DNA of 34,721 bases from Trichococcus pasteurii (GCF_900112935.1 NZ_FONM01000021.1:1-34721); one strand, 5' to 3'. Positions 22,701-32,438 are shown, counted from the first letter of the stretch. Numbers and translations: made by a program. Notes: generated from the letters alone by a model not told the origin.

Positions 22701-23520
22701 CATTAATTCAATTGCTTACTCAACGTATAATAATTATGAAATGCTTCTGTTTCTGTTACTATCATTAAAATTATATTTAGAAGACGAAAAAAATATTGCT
22801 CAACTTGATTACAATACAGTTGTTCCACATAATATTCAGAATATTTTTAAAAAAATCAATCAAAATAAGAATAAGGATGTCGAAATAATAGGTGCTTTAG
22901 AATTATATTTCAATGATATTTTATCGTATGATTTCTTTCCGCAATGCATAAATGAATGGATTGGTAGGGAACCGGAAGTATACGTTCAAATTATTGAACA
23001 TGCATCTTCCAATAACATGGCAGGTGAAAAAAATAGGGTTTCTTTTTATAGGATGCTAAACAAAATAACAACTATTCCTGGATGTAACAAAGAGAACATA
23101 GACAAAGAAACTTTTGATAATTGGGTAAAAAATGTTGTTTCTGTTGCACAAAGAAAAATGTATGTGAAAGAAACTTATTATAGTTTAGGAACACTGCTAA
23201 GTTACTCGCCAAATGGAGATGACGATATTTTTCCTCATCAAGTAATTAGAGATTTTTTTGAAGAGAATATGCATGATTCAAAAATATCTGAGTTCCTTGT
23301 ACCTAATTTTATTACTGGGAAAATTAACCAACAAGGTATGGTGGCGAATTGGGGTAGTGTAGAAGCTGCAGAAGAAAATATGGCCAATAAATATAATTGT
23401 GATGCAAACACGATTAGGATTGACTATCCTGAGACAGCATCAATTCTTAGACGCCTGAGAGATCACTATATCTGGAGTTCAAAAAATTTGATGGATACGG
23501 ATGAATGGTATTTTGATTAA
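19729..23520 (+). CDS. Giant uncharacterised protein with nuclease-like N-terminus
   Basis: This 1263-residue protein begins at the ATG at 19729, 8 nt after GGAGG; the in-frame GTG at 19699 has no such site. Residues about 20-165 resemble a PD-(D/E)xK nuclease module of large defence proteins: PGYDGYL (D58), GTSVFEFGT (E78), a lysine at 88, then TAFIFVSSKIW and IIDAQTLCMWV. Residues about 200-360 look like the position of a STAND-type NTPase, but the P-loop is not recognisable (FFFIKAESAIEATFFLIAAM has no GKT). The remaining 850 residues are predicted helical repeats with no transmembrane segment. The gene is AT-rich compared with its neighbours and monocistronic, with a strong terminator. 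I infer an anti-phage or nucleic-acid sensing role; the family is unnamed to me. Confidence 0.5.
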   Translation: MIFDKITPEKLDSWSKDNSRRAQEILPELVARLVLSSSNKIKNFHFPYGKGIQYPGYDGYLVVDEATNFFPIGTSVFEFGTNGDIQGKFDEDIKKRSENSDGLDIEKTAFIFVSSKIWNHRTSIQKKITCTAKLYNWKEIKIIDAQTLCMWVDNHPGVSVWLMETMNGSIHGVSTAEKFWNEKIGNTSPTLTYQFFTNNRDAEVKKIEKWISKNSRGFFFIKAESAIEATFFLIAAMNSFDIDILHKVILVSDSKTWDKVISMQNKDIILVPTFSVDENISCPDYVNAILPISKFTPLANVSDKFDGVEIYRFKHDQFQKSLLELGVSSDAIFSLEKETKRCFLPLYRNLSTNPIIKQPGWLSTLGGEIDYLIPLMLLNYINIESKGDLTILKMLTDLSSENFLSKLDDWTRIEDFPVVNAGKVYRVVSIQDMWLFLGDKIKRKDIENLQKVIMLIFSETIPKYDLPKEQRYMANIIDKKDRYSKQLIEGLIISLIFLKERDSKFLETSIGSTDAFVTVLLRDVINNVMTEKQWLSIAEFFPLITEASPETIIDRLKKEMNNSESEFWELFKVGGSNSIFSGDVYHHILWGIERLVWIEEYAVDAILILTRLAHKKLPLPSGNTPDSSLNQVFYFYFPQTALNKDELIRLLGKIIREYPQVGLKLVENMSGSRNHALLTMSKPQWIEFNDPYEVRSLTNAVIRDYRDKIVKVFFKNVKVGKDSTVLKIIFENLDFFYYDNESTIKNLVKENIDEIPNEQRAILATCIRKTIFKNKKYIDAEWLLPTEVIKFLEEILTEVEPSGVLKFLYLCEYSPPINNPIPYSNTTDFDMEKEDKSIHAEREIAISEIFRSGGIDVILDYCKYIEDSFGFSRIIAEKVLAGKFDIDFLLKISRFNLNLFRGIIYSLNKNGLDLMFETLKRAENIEWEQEAEILSQAAPSMILWVELESKRKDILEYYWRKSPIVSVSHFDEQEADYYLSKLIEHSRVIEAINSIAYSTYNNYEMLLFLLLSLKLYLEDEKNIAQLDYNTVVPHNIQNIFKKINQNKNKDVEIIGALELYFNDILSYDFFPQCINEWIGREPEVYVQIIEHASSNNMAGEKNRVSFYRMLNKITTIPGCNKENIDKETFDNWVKNVVSVAQRKMYVKETYYSLGTLLSYSPNGDDDIFPHQVIRDFFEENMHDSKISEFLVPNFITGKINQQGMVANWGSVEAAEENMANKYNCDANTIRIDYPETASILRRLRDHYIWSSKNLMDTDEWYFD

Positions 23521-23642
23521 GCGAAGTAATCTCAAAAGCTACGTTTGTAGAATCAGGGAAAATAATTTTAGTTTTCATCCCAATCTCTTATCACTGATTC
23601 GTCTTTGAAAGTATTTAAAAAAATAACGTACAAATGCATAAG

Positions 23643-23697
23643 CCTGAATATTGACAAGTTAAACTTATTGTCAATATTCAGGTTCTTTGTGCTTTTT
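23643..23697 (+). terminator. Terminator downstream of the giant gene
   Basis: CCTGAATATTGACAA and TTGTCAATATTCAGG form a perfect 15-bp stem with a 10-nt loop, followed by a U-rich stretch. It also separates the convergent RpiR gene. Confidence 0.8.
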
Positions 23698-23724
23698 GAA
23701 GATATTATAAGATGATTTGGCAGC

Positions 23725-24471
23725 CTACCACACCTGATGCTCCCCATAACGCCGCGCCAGAGCCTCTACGTAATACAGCACCGGCAACTGCGACGAACCT
23801 CCACTACCAACGCCGTCCCGCATCGGAACATGATACGTCAAGATATCGTCGGCGATCTTGTGCACCTGCACATTTTCGTAGTTCGACACGACGAAAATCC
23901 GGTAACCCAACGCCTTCGCTGCACAAAGCTTGTTCAGAGCCAGCTCCTCGTCCTGCTGCACTGAAAAGTACAAGATGGCGCCGCTCTCGCCAAGGTCCAA
24001 TAAATTACGCAGCCGGAAAGAATCATCTGTGAAGTAGCGCGTCGTCATCCCGGCCGCGTTCAGCAAATAGGAAGCGTACTGCACCAGCTGGCCTTGCAAC
24101 CCCGCGTTTCCGAGCAAAATTTTGTCCTCGCATTCGATAAATCGGTCCATTACCGCCGCCATGCTCTCCTGGGGCCCGGTTTGCGAAACGGAGGAAAAGA
24201 ATTCCAGCAGGTACTCCAGTTCGTCATCCTTCTGTTCCACAGCAACAGCAACATCCTGCGCCAGAGAGTGCTGGTACTGATATTTAAATTCGGAAAAGCC
24301 ACTGCAGTCCATCTTCTTGCAGAAGCGCATGACGGTGGAGGAGGAGACGTTCACCGCTTCGGCGACGTCCTTCACTTTCATGCCGGGCAGTTCTTTCGGG
24401 TGTCGCAAAATGTAATCATACACGAGCCTTTCCAGCTCGTTCAGACTATTCACTCGATTGATTGTAAACAC
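23725..24471 (-). CDS. RpiR/MurR-family regulator of the beta-glucoside operon
   Basis: This 248-residue protein starts at a GTG (24471), 8 nt after GGAG, giving the usual RpiR N-terminus FTINRVNSLNELERLVYDYI. A 37-codon upstream extension in the same frame has no site and is rejected. The helix-turn-helix (MKVKDVAEAVNVSSSTVMRFCKKMDCSGFSEFK) is clear. The SIS-like domain is present (KILLGNAGLQGQLVQYASYL, ILYFSVQQDEELALNKL), but the SGxT-type Ser/Thr loop is replaced by SVQQDEE, so ligand contacts may be unusual. It is divergent from the EIIC-GH1 operon and probably senses a phosphorylated beta-glucoside. Confidence 0.86.
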   Translation of the reverse strand: MFTINRVNSLNELERLVYDYILRHPKELPGMKVKDVAEAVNVSSSTVMRFCKKMDCSGFSEFKYQYQHSLAQDVAVAVEQKDDELEYLLEFFSSVSQTGPQESMAAVMDRFIECEDKILLGNAGLQGQLVQYASYLLNAAGMTTRYFTDDSFRLRNLLDLGESGAILYFSVQQDEELALNKLCAAKALGYRIFVVSNYENVQVHKIADDILTYHVPMRDGVGSGGSSQLPVLYYVEALARRYGEHQVW

Positions 24472-24653
24472 GTTAACAGCTCCATCCTTTCTCGTAACAA
24501 CTCGGTTCTCCGGCAGCAGCCGGCCTGAACCTTTCCTCCCATTATATCGGAAAACACTCCGACCAACCGTATTTTTCCGCATAAATCCACCACAAATCCC
24601 AATCCATCAACGTTGTTACGCCCTGTGACAATTTCGCAACAAATGACAAAAAA

Positions 24654-24667
24654 CGAAACCGTTTTCT
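24654..24667 (-). promoter_or_regulatory. Catabolite-responsive element (cre) candidate
   Basis: CGAAACCGTTTTCT matches 12 of 14 positions of the CcpA box TGWAANCGNTNWCA. It lies between the divergent RpiR and PTS genes. Confidence 0.5.
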
Positions 24668-24732
24668 GAATGCCTCCAACTCATTGTTTTTCCCCCAGCC
24701 CGATGCTAAATTTATTCCAGTAAGGCAAAAGC

Positions 24733-24746
24733 GAAGTGGCCACTTC
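24733..24746. promoter_or_regulatory. Palindromic operator candidate for the RpiR regulator
   Basis: GAAGTGGCCACTTC is a perfect 14-bp palindrome at the -35 position of a probable promoter with -10 TATGAT (24763-24768) for the EIIC-GH1 operon. Confidence 0.5.
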
Positions 24747-24764
24747 CAAACTAATGCAACAATA

Positions 24765-24778
24765 TGATTGCGTTTACA
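24765..24778 (+). promoter_or_regulatory. Second cre candidate at the PTS promoter
   Basis: The reverse complement TGTAAACGCAATCA matches 13 of 14 positions of the CcpA consensus. It overlaps the -10 and start point of the PTS promoter, where CcpA would repress when glucose is present. Confidence 0.6.
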
Positions 24779-24850
24779 ACGATAGCCTTCCGGAATTCCT
24801 GAAACACCGCGTAACATACCAATCTACACGAAATAAAGGAGAGAAAAGAG

Positions 24851-26224
24851 ATGGATAAAATCCAAGAAATCATGGAACGCTTTTTCGTTCCCTTTGCTGC
24901 AAAATTGAACGGCCAACGCCACGTCGCGGCTGTCCGCGACGCCTTCACCTTGTCGTTTCCACTGACGATGGCCGGCTCGATGGTCTTATTGATCAACTAC
25001 GTATTATTGGATCCAAGCGGCTTCATCGCAAGCCTGCTGAATTTAGGAGAACTCATTCCCAATTTGACCGATTACCAAGCTATCCTCAGCTCCGTCATCA
25101 ACGGTACGACCAACATCCTGTCCTTATTGATCGCCTTCCTGGTCGCTTACCAATTGGCGGGCGAAATGGACGGCGATGGCGTTCTCTGCGGCATCACGTC
25201 CCTGTCTGCTTACTTCATCCTGTACCCGGGCGCGAAAGAATTCGCGGACGGCGGCATGGGGCTGTCGACGACTTATTTCCAAGCACAAGGCCTGTTCGTC
25301 GCCATCTTTGTCGGCCTGTTCGTTGCCGAATTGCTGACAAGATTAGGGAGAAACAAAAAATTGCGCATCTCGATGCCGGAAATGGTACCACCTGCAGTTT
25401 CAAAATCATTCAACTTGCTGATACCAATCATCATCACATTGGTTGCGACTGCCATCATGAATTTCGTCTTCGCGCAGATAACCGAAGATGGTATCCAAGT
25501 GCTGATATACAACACAATTCAAGCGCCGCTGACTTCACTGGGCAGCTCGATGGGCACAATCCTGACTTTTGTTTTCGTGCAGCAATTCCTTTGGGTGCTT
25601 GGGATCCACGGTCCGAATACGCTGAGCGCTTTGCGTTCCGTCATTTTCACCGAACAAGTGAACGACAATCTGGCTTATGTGGCAGAGAACGGATCGGCCT
25701 GGGGAGCGCCTTACCCGGTCAACTGGCAATCAATCAATGATGCTTTCGGGAACATGGGCGGATCCGGTGCAACGCTGGGGCTGATCATCGCCATCTTCTT
25801 GGTGGGTAAAAGGAACAAAGCCCAATATTCGATCGCAAAAATGTCCCTGGCACCGGGCCTTTTCAACATCAATGAACCGATCATCTTCGGCTTGCCGATT
25901 GTCATGAACCCGATCTACATCATCCCGTTCATCCTTTCGCCGATCGTCTGCAATATCATCGGTTATATCAGCGTGGTCGTACTGCAGCTGATGCCGCCAA
26001 TCGCCTACAGCGTCGCTTGGACAACGCCAGGCTTCCTGATTCCGTTCCTCGGTTCCGGCGCGAACAACATCATGTCGCTCGTCATCGGTGCCATCTGCTT
26101 GGCGGTCAGCACGGTCATCTACCTGCCGTTCGTTGTGGCTAGCACTAAAGCGGCAATCAATGCCGAAATGGAAGAAGAAGCGGAAAAAATGCAAGCAGCC
26201 AAACTGGCTGAAGAGGGGATATAG
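24851..26224 (+). CDS. PTS EIIC permease, Lac/cellobiose family (beta-glucoside)
   Basis: This 457-residue membrane permease takes up and helps phosphorylate a beta-glucoside. Both sugar-contact motifs of cellobiose-type EIIC are present: GIHG (H253) and FNINEPIIFGLP (E342). About ten hydrophobic helices are visible, and the charged C-terminal tail (MEEEAEKMQAAKLAEEG) is cytosolic. AAGGAG lies 9 nt before the ATG. The GH1 gene follows 3 bp later, so substrate entry and hydrolysis are co-expressed. EIIA and EIIB are not encoded here. Confidence 0.92.
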   Translation: MDKIQEIMERFFVPFAAKLNGQRHVAAVRDAFTLSFPLTMAGSMVLLINYVLLDPSGFIASLLNLGELIPNLTDYQAILSSVINGTTNILSLLIAFLVAYQLAGEMDGDGVLCGITSLSAYFILYPGAKEFADGGMGLSTTYFQAQGLFVAIFVGLFVAELLTRLGRNKKLRISMPEMVPPAVSKSFNLLIPIIITLVATAIMNFVFAQITEDGIQVLIYNTIQAPLTSLGSSMGTILTFVFVQQFLWVLGIHGPNTLSALRSVIFTEQVNDNLAYVAENGSAWGAPYPVNWQSINDAFGNMGGSGATLGLIIAIFLVGKRNKAQYSIAKMSLAPGLFNINEPIIFGLPIVMNPIYIIPFILSPIVCNIIGYISVVVLQLMPPIAYSVAWTTPGFLIPFLGSGANNIMSLVIGAICLAVSTVIYLPFVVASTKAAINAEMEEEAEKMQAAKLAEEGI

Positions 26225-27647
<1,423 letters not shown>

Positions 27648-27649
<2 letters not shown>

Positions 27650-27696
27650 TAATTAAACCCAGGACTTCCGAAAATGGAGGCCTGGGTTTAATTATT
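27648..27696 (+). terminator. Terminator of the EIIC-GH1 operon
   Basis: AATAATTAAACCCAGG and CCTGGGTTTAATTATT form a perfect 16-bp stem that starts inside the GH1 stop codon. The U-rich arm may serve as the tract. Confidence 0.75.
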
Positions 27697-27833
27697 ATCG
27701 AAGATACCTATTTTCAGTATCACTTTATCTGGAATAAAAAAAATTGGTTATAAATTTCCTGAAAACGGTAATCAAATAAAAAATAAGGATCCCGCATAAT
27801 GAATTTAAAGGCGTAGACAAGAATTAAATAGGG

Positions 27834-28523
27834 TCATTCTGCTTTTTCCAAGAATGACTCTTCATAAATAGCATTGTTAATTATTTTCCGAACACTTTCC
27901 ATTAAATTTAAAACATCTTTTTCTAGACTTTCATAATCCGCCTCTTGTATTCCTAACTTTTGGGAACCATGAGAAATATTATTTCTGTAATTCAATAACT
28001 TATTAATGGTATGCTCTGAAATATCAATTTTATCGAGTGGGAATCCCAGGCGATAAAGCATTTTCTTTAATACAATTGGCTTTAAGTTTGATTCTGTATC
28101 AACAACATCTTCAGGAATTGCAACAATCTCAGTGAGAAAGTTCGTAAATTCATCTACAAAAGAAATTTGTCGAGAATACTTGTGTAATTTACTATCTTCT
28201 GGTAAAAGTTTTTTGAACCTAGGATCTTTTTTTGTTTCATTCCCATATTCTAAGAAAATATTATTAAGAGAAGACGTTCGAAGATACAAGTTTACACTTG
28301 ACCTTATTAGCTTTTCAGAATTAATTGCATCTACATAAATTTGAAAAGCTGATTTACAAAAACCTTCATAGTACGAATAAAGCATCACTATAAGGGATTT
28401 TCTGTATCTATCTTTATCAATTTCTTTATTAATTAAAGACAATTGATTTTTAAGAAAGTAAAGCTCATCAACTCGCCAAGTTAATTCTTCTTCAATTTGC
28501 CCAATAACATCAACTTTGTTCAT
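27834..28523 (-). CDS. MAE_28990/MAE_18760-type HEPN nuclease
   Basis: This 229-residue all-helical protein has the HEPN RNase signature R-x4-H as RNNISH (R180, H185), and the N-terminal helix SLIVMLYSYYEGFCKSAF typical of the MAE_28990/MAE_18760 subgroup. HEPN proteins of this kind are RNases used as toxic effectors. The ATG overlaps the end of the DUF262 gene by 14 nt and has its own AAAGGAG site. It is the last gene of a methylase-DUF262-HEPN operon. The specific target RNA is unknown. Confidence 0.78.
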   Translation of the reverse strand: MNKVDVIGQIEEELTWRVDELYFLKNQLSLINKEIDKDRYRKSLIVMLYSYYEGFCKSAFQIYVDAINSEKLIRSSVNLYLRTSSLNNIFLEYGNETKKDPRFKKLLPEDSKLHKYSRQISFVDEFTNFLTEIVAIPEDVVDTESNLKPIVLKKMLYRLGFPLDKIDISEHTINKLLNYRNNISHGSQKLGIQEADYESLEKDVLNLMESVRKIINNAIYEESFLEKAE

Positions 28524-29622
28524 AAAGCTCCTTTACCTTTGCTTCCACAAAACCAATCCTATCGGCTAAAGGTTTTCTGAAATTTTTTCCCCCACCTGTA
28601 GTAATTTTTTTAAATTCAGGGTTCTCCTTAACAGCTATAAAAGCTTCTCTAAGCCGTGTCATTTCTTCCGCATTATTTTCATTTATCAAATCGAGAAAAG
28701 GCTGAATACCTAGTGAAAAGGCCTCGAAATGATAAGCTGAAAATGCATTTGTAGGTTTGCTCGTTGTGGACAGACCTGCAAATACTTGTCCGCCCATTGC
28801 AAAATCCAAGATCGCAAAAGTTTTTCTAAAAGTAACTAATTCTAAGGATGTATCTAATTCGCCCGCTTTTAACTTTAAAGTTGCAGATTCCATATATTCA
28901 GTAAGGAAGTCACTTACGTCATGAACATATTCACTGATATTATTTTTAAATGCCAAAAATCTTAGTACCAATTCCTGATCATATTTTTCATTAACTTTGT
29001 TTTCCGAAAGATTCGAAATAGTGCTTTGAAAATGAATATCACTACTGAAATTAATCAACAAATCATTAAATCCTGAATCTAGTAACCTAATAGTGCTATT
29101 TCGTATTTCTTGATTGCTTAATGTTTCGCCACCTGTATTAAGTCGTTTAAACATATAGTATCTAAGACGAGGATCACTTTCTTTTCTCAAAATTTCTACT
29201 CGTATAAAATTACGTTTAAGTTTAATTTCAAGAGGCTTTGGCAAATCTTCATATTTTAAGCCGTTTAGAGCTTCTACAATATCACAATCCACTAATTCCA
29301 GTGACTCTCCAGTGACCAGTTCTCCTCGAAAATTTAAATATGATGAAATACGTTGTAACCCATCAATTAATTCGTAAACTCCTTCTTCTAATTCTATAAC
29401 AAAGATAGGAGGAATAGGCAACTCTAATAACAACGACTCTATGAAACGGGATTGTTTTCCTACAGACCATCTAAACAACCGTTGATATTCTGGATCTATA
29501 ATCAATTCTTTATCCATATACATATCCAGTAACTCATTAAATGATAAATCTAAAGACCTTGTTCTTATTGTATTAATTTTTTCTTCGACAGCTTTTATTA
29601 AATCAATTCCTTCTATTGTCAT
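28510..29622 (-). CDS. DUF262 (GmrSD N-terminal/ParB-like) protein
   Basis: This 370-residue protein has an N-terminal DUF262 domain, with IDPEYQRLFRWSVGKQSRFIESLLLELPIPPIF and the hallmark DGLQR (87-91; usually DGQQR). In GmrSD type IV restriction and related systems, DUF262 is a ParB/sulfiredoxin-like NTPase-nuclease module. The remainder is helical without an HNH domain, so any nuclease partner must be separate; the HEPN gene downstream is a candidate. The start at 29622 uses the GGAG that lies inside the alternative upstream frame, 4 nt after the methylase stop. Confidence 0.82.
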   Translation of the reverse strand: MTIEGIDLIKAVEEKINTIRTRSLDLSFNELLDMYMDKELIIDPEYQRLFRWSVGKQSRFIESLLLELPIPPIFVIELEEGVYELIDGLQRISSYLNFRGELVTGESLELVDCDIVEALNGLKYEDLPKPLEIKLKRNFIRVEILRKESDPRLRYYMFKRLNTGGETLSNQEIRNSTIRLLDSGFNDLLINFSSDIHFQSTISNLSENKVNEKYDQELVLRFLAFKNNISEYVHDVSDFLTEYMESATLKLKAGELDTSLELVTFRKTFAILDFAMGGQVFAGLSTTSKPTNAFSAYHFEAFSLGIQPFLDLINENNAEEMTRLREAFIAVKENPEFKKITTGGGKNFRKPLADRIGFVEAKVKELYEQS

Positions 29623-29626
29623 TTCA

Positions 29627-30889
29627 TTATCTCCTTTCAAATATCAGTACAGTTTCAGTTGGGTTCGAAATAGTTCTATAATTTTTAGTTTTATTGTTAA
29701 TGGTTACCATCGTTTGCTTCTTCTCAAATGATTGCTTCAAGGTAGCTGACCAGCCATACTTATCAAATATTTCTTCAAAAACCACGGCTATATCTAAGTG
29801 GATATCTTTATAAAATGAATCCTGAACAACAATTATAATTTTGCTATTTTGTTTGCTCACCCGATTTAGTTCAGATATTGACATTGAAATACCATCAAAG
29901 TATTGAGAAAATTGCTTATAGTAGTAAGTTTTAGAAGCTTTAGATGCGTGATTGTAAACATTACTCATAAATGTTTGAGCAGTATTACTGAAATAGAAGG
30001 GCTGTTCTGATGAATTTTTTATTATTTTTGTTGTTCCAATCATCTCTTTTCTTAGTTCTTCAAAATCATTATCATTAGAAAAACCTAGTATAGCAAGCTC
30101 GACTCTCGTTGCAACTGCATAATCAATTCTTGTGCAATATGGTGGGGAAGTGATTGTTAGATCTACTGAGTTATCATCTAAAGGAATCTTTCTTGAATCC
30201 TGTGTCTTTAAAATAATATTTTGTGATATATTTTTTTTTCGCTTACTTAAAACGGTTTTTTTGCTTTGTAGCTCTTCCAAAAAAAGTTTTTCAAACTTTT
30301 TATGTGATATTTTTACTTTTTCTTCTTGGTTTTTTGCGACTTTTATCCATGTGGGATTTGAAGTATTGAACTTCTTTGTTAGTCTTTTGACAGTTTCAAA
30401 TAAAGCAAGGTAATAAAAAGCAGTAAGTCTATTTTTCACTACTAATTCTTTTTTTAGTAATAAAAACTTATGCGGTTCGCTTGTTTCATCTAAAAGGTTT
30501 GTCATAATTTCCAATTCTACATTTCTAATATTTCTAACGGATGTCTTAGTAAACCAAGCTTCCAAGGGATCTTCTTTGATATCATGATTTCTCAAATTTT
30601 GTATCGAGTTTAGTTCGATATTTTTAAATTCATTAATACTTAACAATTCTGCAGCAGCGATAACATTCATAACAGGATTTATATCAAATCCATAAACTTC
30701 TTTAGCTCCTAATTGGCCTGCTATCTTGCTAGTAGTTCCGCTCCCATTCCATGGATCCATAATAGTCAATTCGCTTATTTTATAGCCTTTTAACATATCT
30801 AAAACAAATTGTACTGAAAAACCAGCGTAGTATTTATAGAGCAAAGAAATATCATGTGGATTGTATTTTGGGTTCGTTATATTATTCAT
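29627..30889 (-). CDS. DNA methyltransferase with TSPPY motif
   Basis: This 420-residue protein carries AdoMet motif I, DPWNGSGTT (45-53), and GFDINP (68-73), and later the catalytic motif IV TSPPY (247-251), the type used by N4-cytosine and some N6-adenine methylases. About 170 residues lie between the motifs. Motif I precedes motif IV. It is the first gene of a three-gene operon with a short 4-bp gap to the DUF262 gene. In this setting it could mark self DNA while DUF262 and HEPN proteins form the restricting or toxic arm; that assignment is an inference. The specificity cannot be read from the sequence. Confidence 0.85.
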   Translation of the reverse strand: MNNITNPKYNPHDISLLYKYYAGFSVQFVLDMLKGYKISELTIMDPWNGSGTTSKIAGQLGAKEVYGFDINPVMNVIAAAELLSINEFKNIELNSIQNLRNHDIKEDPLEAWFTKTSVRNIRNVELEIMTNLLDETSEPHKFLLLKKELVVKNRLTAFYYLALFETVKRLTKKFNTSNPTWIKVAKNQEEKVKISHKKFEKLFLEELQSKKTVLSKRKKNISQNIILKTQDSRKIPLDDNSVDLTITSPPYCTRIDYAVATRVELAILGFSNDNDFEELRKEMIGTTKIIKNSSEQPFYFSNTAQTFMSNVYNHASKASKTYYYKQFSQYFDGISMSISELNRVSKQNSKIIIVVQDSFYKDIHLDIAVVFEEIFDKYGWSATLKQSFEKKQTMVTINNKTKNYRTISNPTETVLIFERR

Positions 30890-30917
30890 AAAAAATCATT
30901 CTCACTTTCGTTCATAT

Positions 30918-30926
30918 AGTATAACA
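30918..30926 (-). promoter_or_regulatory. Extended -10 promoter of the methylase operon
   Basis: On the minus strand TGTTATACT (TGn plus TATACT) lies 29 bp before the methylase ATG. The -35 is poor. Confidence 0.45.
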
Positions 30927-31383
30927 TACCAACATTTGCTTTTATTATTACAAAAGTAAAAAACACACCATGGATACTATCATAAATTAACTTAATCATA
31001 CGAAGAATACAATTTTTTAAAACTGCCTAGAACATGAAACGTTGCTTATATCGTATAACTCCTTTTTTCATTTAAATACAATCTTGGATTCGTAATATTT
31101 CTACCATTCCACAATTTATTCATTCGTGTATCGAATTATATATAGTTTTCAAAACTTCCACTATCACTCAAAACATAGTTAAGGAACACATTCTTTGGTT
31201 CATCTGAAATACTCTAGCTCACGAAAGAGATTGAGTGATATTATTTCCGAATGGAGAATCCTAAATATTCTGAAAAGGAAGTATGAGAGATATTTCTAAT
31301 AGAGGTAGCCTATTAGGCAGCCCATACTACGTAAACTTCTACAATATATAGAAAATGTCGGAGTTTCCGCGTCCACGCGAAAC
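30927..31383. other. AT-rich intergenic stretch without visible genes
   Basis: I find no coding frame with a ribosome binding site and no RNA gene here. Small inverted repeats (for example CTAATAG/CTATTAG near 31299-31319) are unremarkable. Low GC links it to the methylase operon rather than to the flavodoxin side, so it may mark the edge of acquired DNA. Confidence 0.5.
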
Positions 31384-31418
31384 AAAAAGGAACCGAGGGT
31401 CCTCAGACCGCTCGGTTC
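31384..31418 (-). terminator. Terminator of the coiled-coil protein gene
   Basis: GAACCGAG and CTCGGTTC form a stem followed on the minus strand by CTTTTTGTTT, 12 bp after the stop codon. Confidence 0.85.
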
Positions 31419-31429
31419 TTCACATATAC

Positions 31430-32332
31430 TCAAACCACTTTATTATCCTCATCCGCCAACACTGTCAGGGTCGTCTCCAGCTCGCGTTTCTTCTCGGCCA
31501 AACTTTCCATAACGTCTTCTGTGCTGTCCTGCAGCTTCTTCAAATTCTCGATGTTCTTCTCAATAATGGCTTTCGTTCCCCAATCGGAGAAGAGGTTGTC
31601 GAAGAAGATGTCCAGGGCGCGCTGGGTGGAGGAGATGGTTTCGAGGTCGCTCTCGAAGACGAAATCCAAGTCGCGCAGCTCCCGTGCAAAAGTATAGACG
31701 GTCTGTTCGAGATGCAGCAAGGAAGCCTCTGCCGCATCCAGCTTGTCGTGCTTCAGGAAATCAAGGATAAGGCTGCTGTCGGTGATCAGATCCCAAGTCG
31801 AAATAGCATCGGCGGCATCGAGCCCGCTGATGATATCCGAGAGGGATTCCAACACCGCAATCCCGGCTTGTTCGGCTTCATTCGTTTCGCGCCATTCGTG
31901 CTGCAGTGCGAGAATCTGTTGTTGGCGTTCGCTGACGACTTGGTTCATATCCGGATGTTTACGCAAGACGTCTTCCTTGATGTTGCGCAGTCGCAGTTTC
32001 TTTTCTTCGATATCTGCTTCGACTTCCTTGACTCTGCGCGCGGCGGCAATTTTCATCGCATAGGCCTTATCGAACTCGACTTTGGCGCCGATGATTTCGC
32101 GGTACTCTTTGTCATAGCGGCGGTCAAAGTTTCCGAAGAGCTTCAGGAGCGTATTCGAGAAGCTGTCATTGCGCAGTCGTTCGAGGTCGCGGTTCTCCTT
32201 TTCCAGCGTCGCAATGGCTTTTTCCAGTGCTTCTTGGTATTTCGAAAGATTCTCCTCGGCATTGAAAAGCTTGCGGGCCAACGACCCTAGCTGGAGCATC
32301 AATATTTCATATTCCATTCCGACATCCATCAT
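31430..32332 (-). CDS. Predicted coiled-coil protein of unknown function
   Basis: This 300-residue protein shows no membrane segment, signal peptide or enzyme motif that I recognise. Residues about 20-60, 90-160 and 260-290 have long charged heptad patterns (EENLSKYQEALEKAIATLEKENRDLERL; RRVKEVEADIEEKKLRLRNIKEDVL; KNIENLKKLQDSTEDVMESLAEKKRELE), so it is likely an extended helical cytosolic protein. The start lies just after AAGGGGG, with two adjacent ATGs. It has its own terminator and lies 106 bp downstream of the flavodoxin gene, which ends in its own terminator. Confidence 0.75.
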   Translation of the reverse strand: MMDVGMEYEILMLQLGSLARKLFNAEENLSKYQEALEKAIATLEKENRDLERLRNDSFSNTLLKLFGNFDRRYDKEYREIIGAKVEFDKAYAMKIAAARRVKEVEADIEEKKLRLRNIKEDVLRKHPDMNQVVSERQQQILALQHEWRETNEAEQAGIAVLESLSDIISGLDAADAISTWDLITDSSLILDFLKHDKLDAAEASLLHLEQTVYTFARELRDLDFVFESDLETISSTQRALDIFFDNLFSDWGTKAIIEKNIENLKKLQDSTEDVMESLAEKKRELETTLTVLADEDNKVV

Positions 32333-32361
32333 GATCCCCCTTCCAAGAAAAATGATTTTGC

Positions 32362-32406
32362 AAAAAAGAAGAGCTAGACGCAGGTATTCCCGAATGCCAA
32401 CTCTTC
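32362..32406 (-). terminator. Terminator of the flavodoxin gene
   Basis: Outer stem GAAGAG/CTCTTC with inner GGCATTC/GAATACC-type pairing is followed on the minus strand by six U. Confidence 0.75.
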
Positions 32407-32438
32407 CTTTTGTTTATTGCTGTAATGAATGGTGTTGC

